DNA of 64,000 nt from Nocardioides houyundeii. Its GTDB lineage: Bacteria; Actinomycetota; Actinomycetes; Propionibacteriales; Nocardioidaceae. The position numbers were made by a program, and so were the translations under genes. The notes beneath the pieces were generated by a model, which was not told the DNA's origin, made no database searches, and was given only the letters and a program-made list of their open reading frames with translations. Positions 63,362-64,000 of the stretch are shown here, one piece after another. Position 1 is the stretch's first letter. Each line of letters starts with the position of its first letter. Location: the NCBI RefSeq assembly GCF_002865585.1, contig NZ_CP025581.1, forward strand, positions 1,054,001-1,118,000, given 5' to 3'.

Positions 63362-64000
63362 TGACCGACAGGATCCAGACGAGCAGGACGAGCCGGGCCC
63401 GACACCGCACGAGGACCGCCGTGGTGGTCGCGGTGACGGCTGCGGTGGTGGCCCCGGCGGCCGCGGTCGCCGGCGGCACGATGCTGCGGGAGCCCCGGCC
63501 CGGGACCACCGTGTCGGCGCTGCCGACCGGGCAGGACAACCCCTCCATCGCCGACGGGGTCGCCATCGGCAAGGACACCGCGATCTACAAGACCAGCGGG
63601 CTGGGGCCGGGGGCGCTGAACACCGCTGCGCCGGCCGGCACGGAGCAGCGCTACGTCGACCCGGTCGACCTCGTCGGCGGCGTGCTGCCGCCCGGCGTGA
63701 CGATCACCGAGGCCCAGGGCCTCAACGTGCTGCGCCGGATCGGGGAGAACCTGGCCCGGGTCGGCCTGAGCTACGACGACGTGATCACGATGCGGGTCTT
63801 CCTCCAGAACCCGGCGGGGGAGGAGAAGATGGACTTCGCCGGCTGGAACCGTGCCTACCGGCAGTTCTTCGCCAACACCAGCCTGTCGACCGGCCAGCCG
63901 GTCGCCGTGCCGCTGGGCACGGCGCCGCCCGCGCCCCCGATGGTGGCCAACCCGGCCCGGCCGTCGCGCTTCGCCCTGGAGATCGAGAACCTGCCGGTCA
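63361..64000 (+). CDS. Secreted RidA/YjgF-like protein, cut by window end
   Basis: At least 213 residues. A basic N-terminus and hydrophobic helix (TAVVVAVTAAVVAPAAAVAGG) form a signal or anchor. The rest has GQDNPSIADGVAIGKDTAIYK, NVLRRIGENLARVGLSYDDV, and VITMRVFLQNPAGEE, the RidA pattern. RidA enzymes hydrolyse imines and enamines released by flavin or PLP enzymes. Export of such a protein right after a Tat-exported amine oxidase is unusual and suggests a shared extracytoplasmic pathway. Start ATG 63361 overlaps the oxidase stop. Confidence 0.85.
   Translation, partial: MTDRIQTSRTSRARHRTRTAVVVAVTAAVVAPAAAVAGGTMLREPRPGTTVSALPTGQDNPSIADGVAIGKDTAIYKTSGLGPGALNTAAPAGTEQRYVDPVDLVGGVLPPGVTITEAQGLNVLRRIGENLARVGLSYDDVITMRVFLQNPAGEEKMDFAGWNRAYRQFFANTSLSTGQPVAVPLGTAPPAPPMVANPARPSRFALEIENLPV

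Overview
This is a high-GC actinobacterial chromosome segment. A Nocardioides-like member of the Propionibacteriales is the best guess. The signs are GTG and TTG starts, many ATGA/GTGA gene overlaps, apparently leaderless genes, the block prfB-ftsE-ftsX-M23 hydrolase-smpB-ssrA, a tmRNA tag ending in ALAA, and a split Ku/LigD repair set. The genus is inferred, because no rRNA gene is present.

Layout. 1-2.9 kb: a carotenoid operon on the minus strand, idi-crtE-crtB-crtI, with crtI cut by the window edge. 2.9-5.9 kb: non-homologous end joining, with Ku divergent from a stand-alone ATP-dependent ligase and a LigD-type polymerase. 5.9-23.2 kb: a large Wzx/Wzy-type exopolysaccharide locus. It holds a split PssD/PssE-like glycosyltransferase, two related LuxR-type regulators, a Wzz protein with a dead kinase domain, a flippase fused to a sulfotransferase, an APH-like kinase, a secreted glycoside hydrolase, a GT2, a polymerase fused to a Wzz domain, a large PKD-domain surface protein and a lipoprotein. 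A CCCCAAT/ATTGGGG-type motif recurs in the promoter regions of these transcription units. 23.2-30.2 kb: a secreted metzincin-like protease, a Tad/Flp pilus operon and a CAP-domain protein. 30.2-38.0 kb: core genes prfB, ftsE, ftsX, M23, smpB and ssrA, plus an amidohydrolase and an HNH endonuclease of the 13E12/DUF222 family with an SOS box.

38.03-53.82 kb appears to be a transposon-like defence island inserted at the 3' end of ssrA. It is bounded by 17-bp terminal inverted repeats (16/17 matching) and flanked by a 5-bp direct repeat, ACCAC. It carries a DDE transposase, a tyrosine-recombinase-like protein without its catalytic residues, a type I restriction-modification operon with a DUF262/HNH protein between hsdS and hsdR, and three unrecognised genes, one of them a four-helix membrane protein.

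54-64 kb returns to ordinary chromosome: a YhgE-like membrane protein, an SPFH/zinc-ribbon/small membrane protein operon, two secreted proteins, a YihY protein, a divergent ohrR/ohr pair, and a Tat-exported flavin amine oxidase followed by a secreted RidA-like protein cut by the window end.

The points of most interest are the exopolysaccharide locus with its fused export and polymerisation modules and shared promoter motif, and the mobile defence island with recognisable ends. Terminators and promoters are called by eye and are less certain than the genes.
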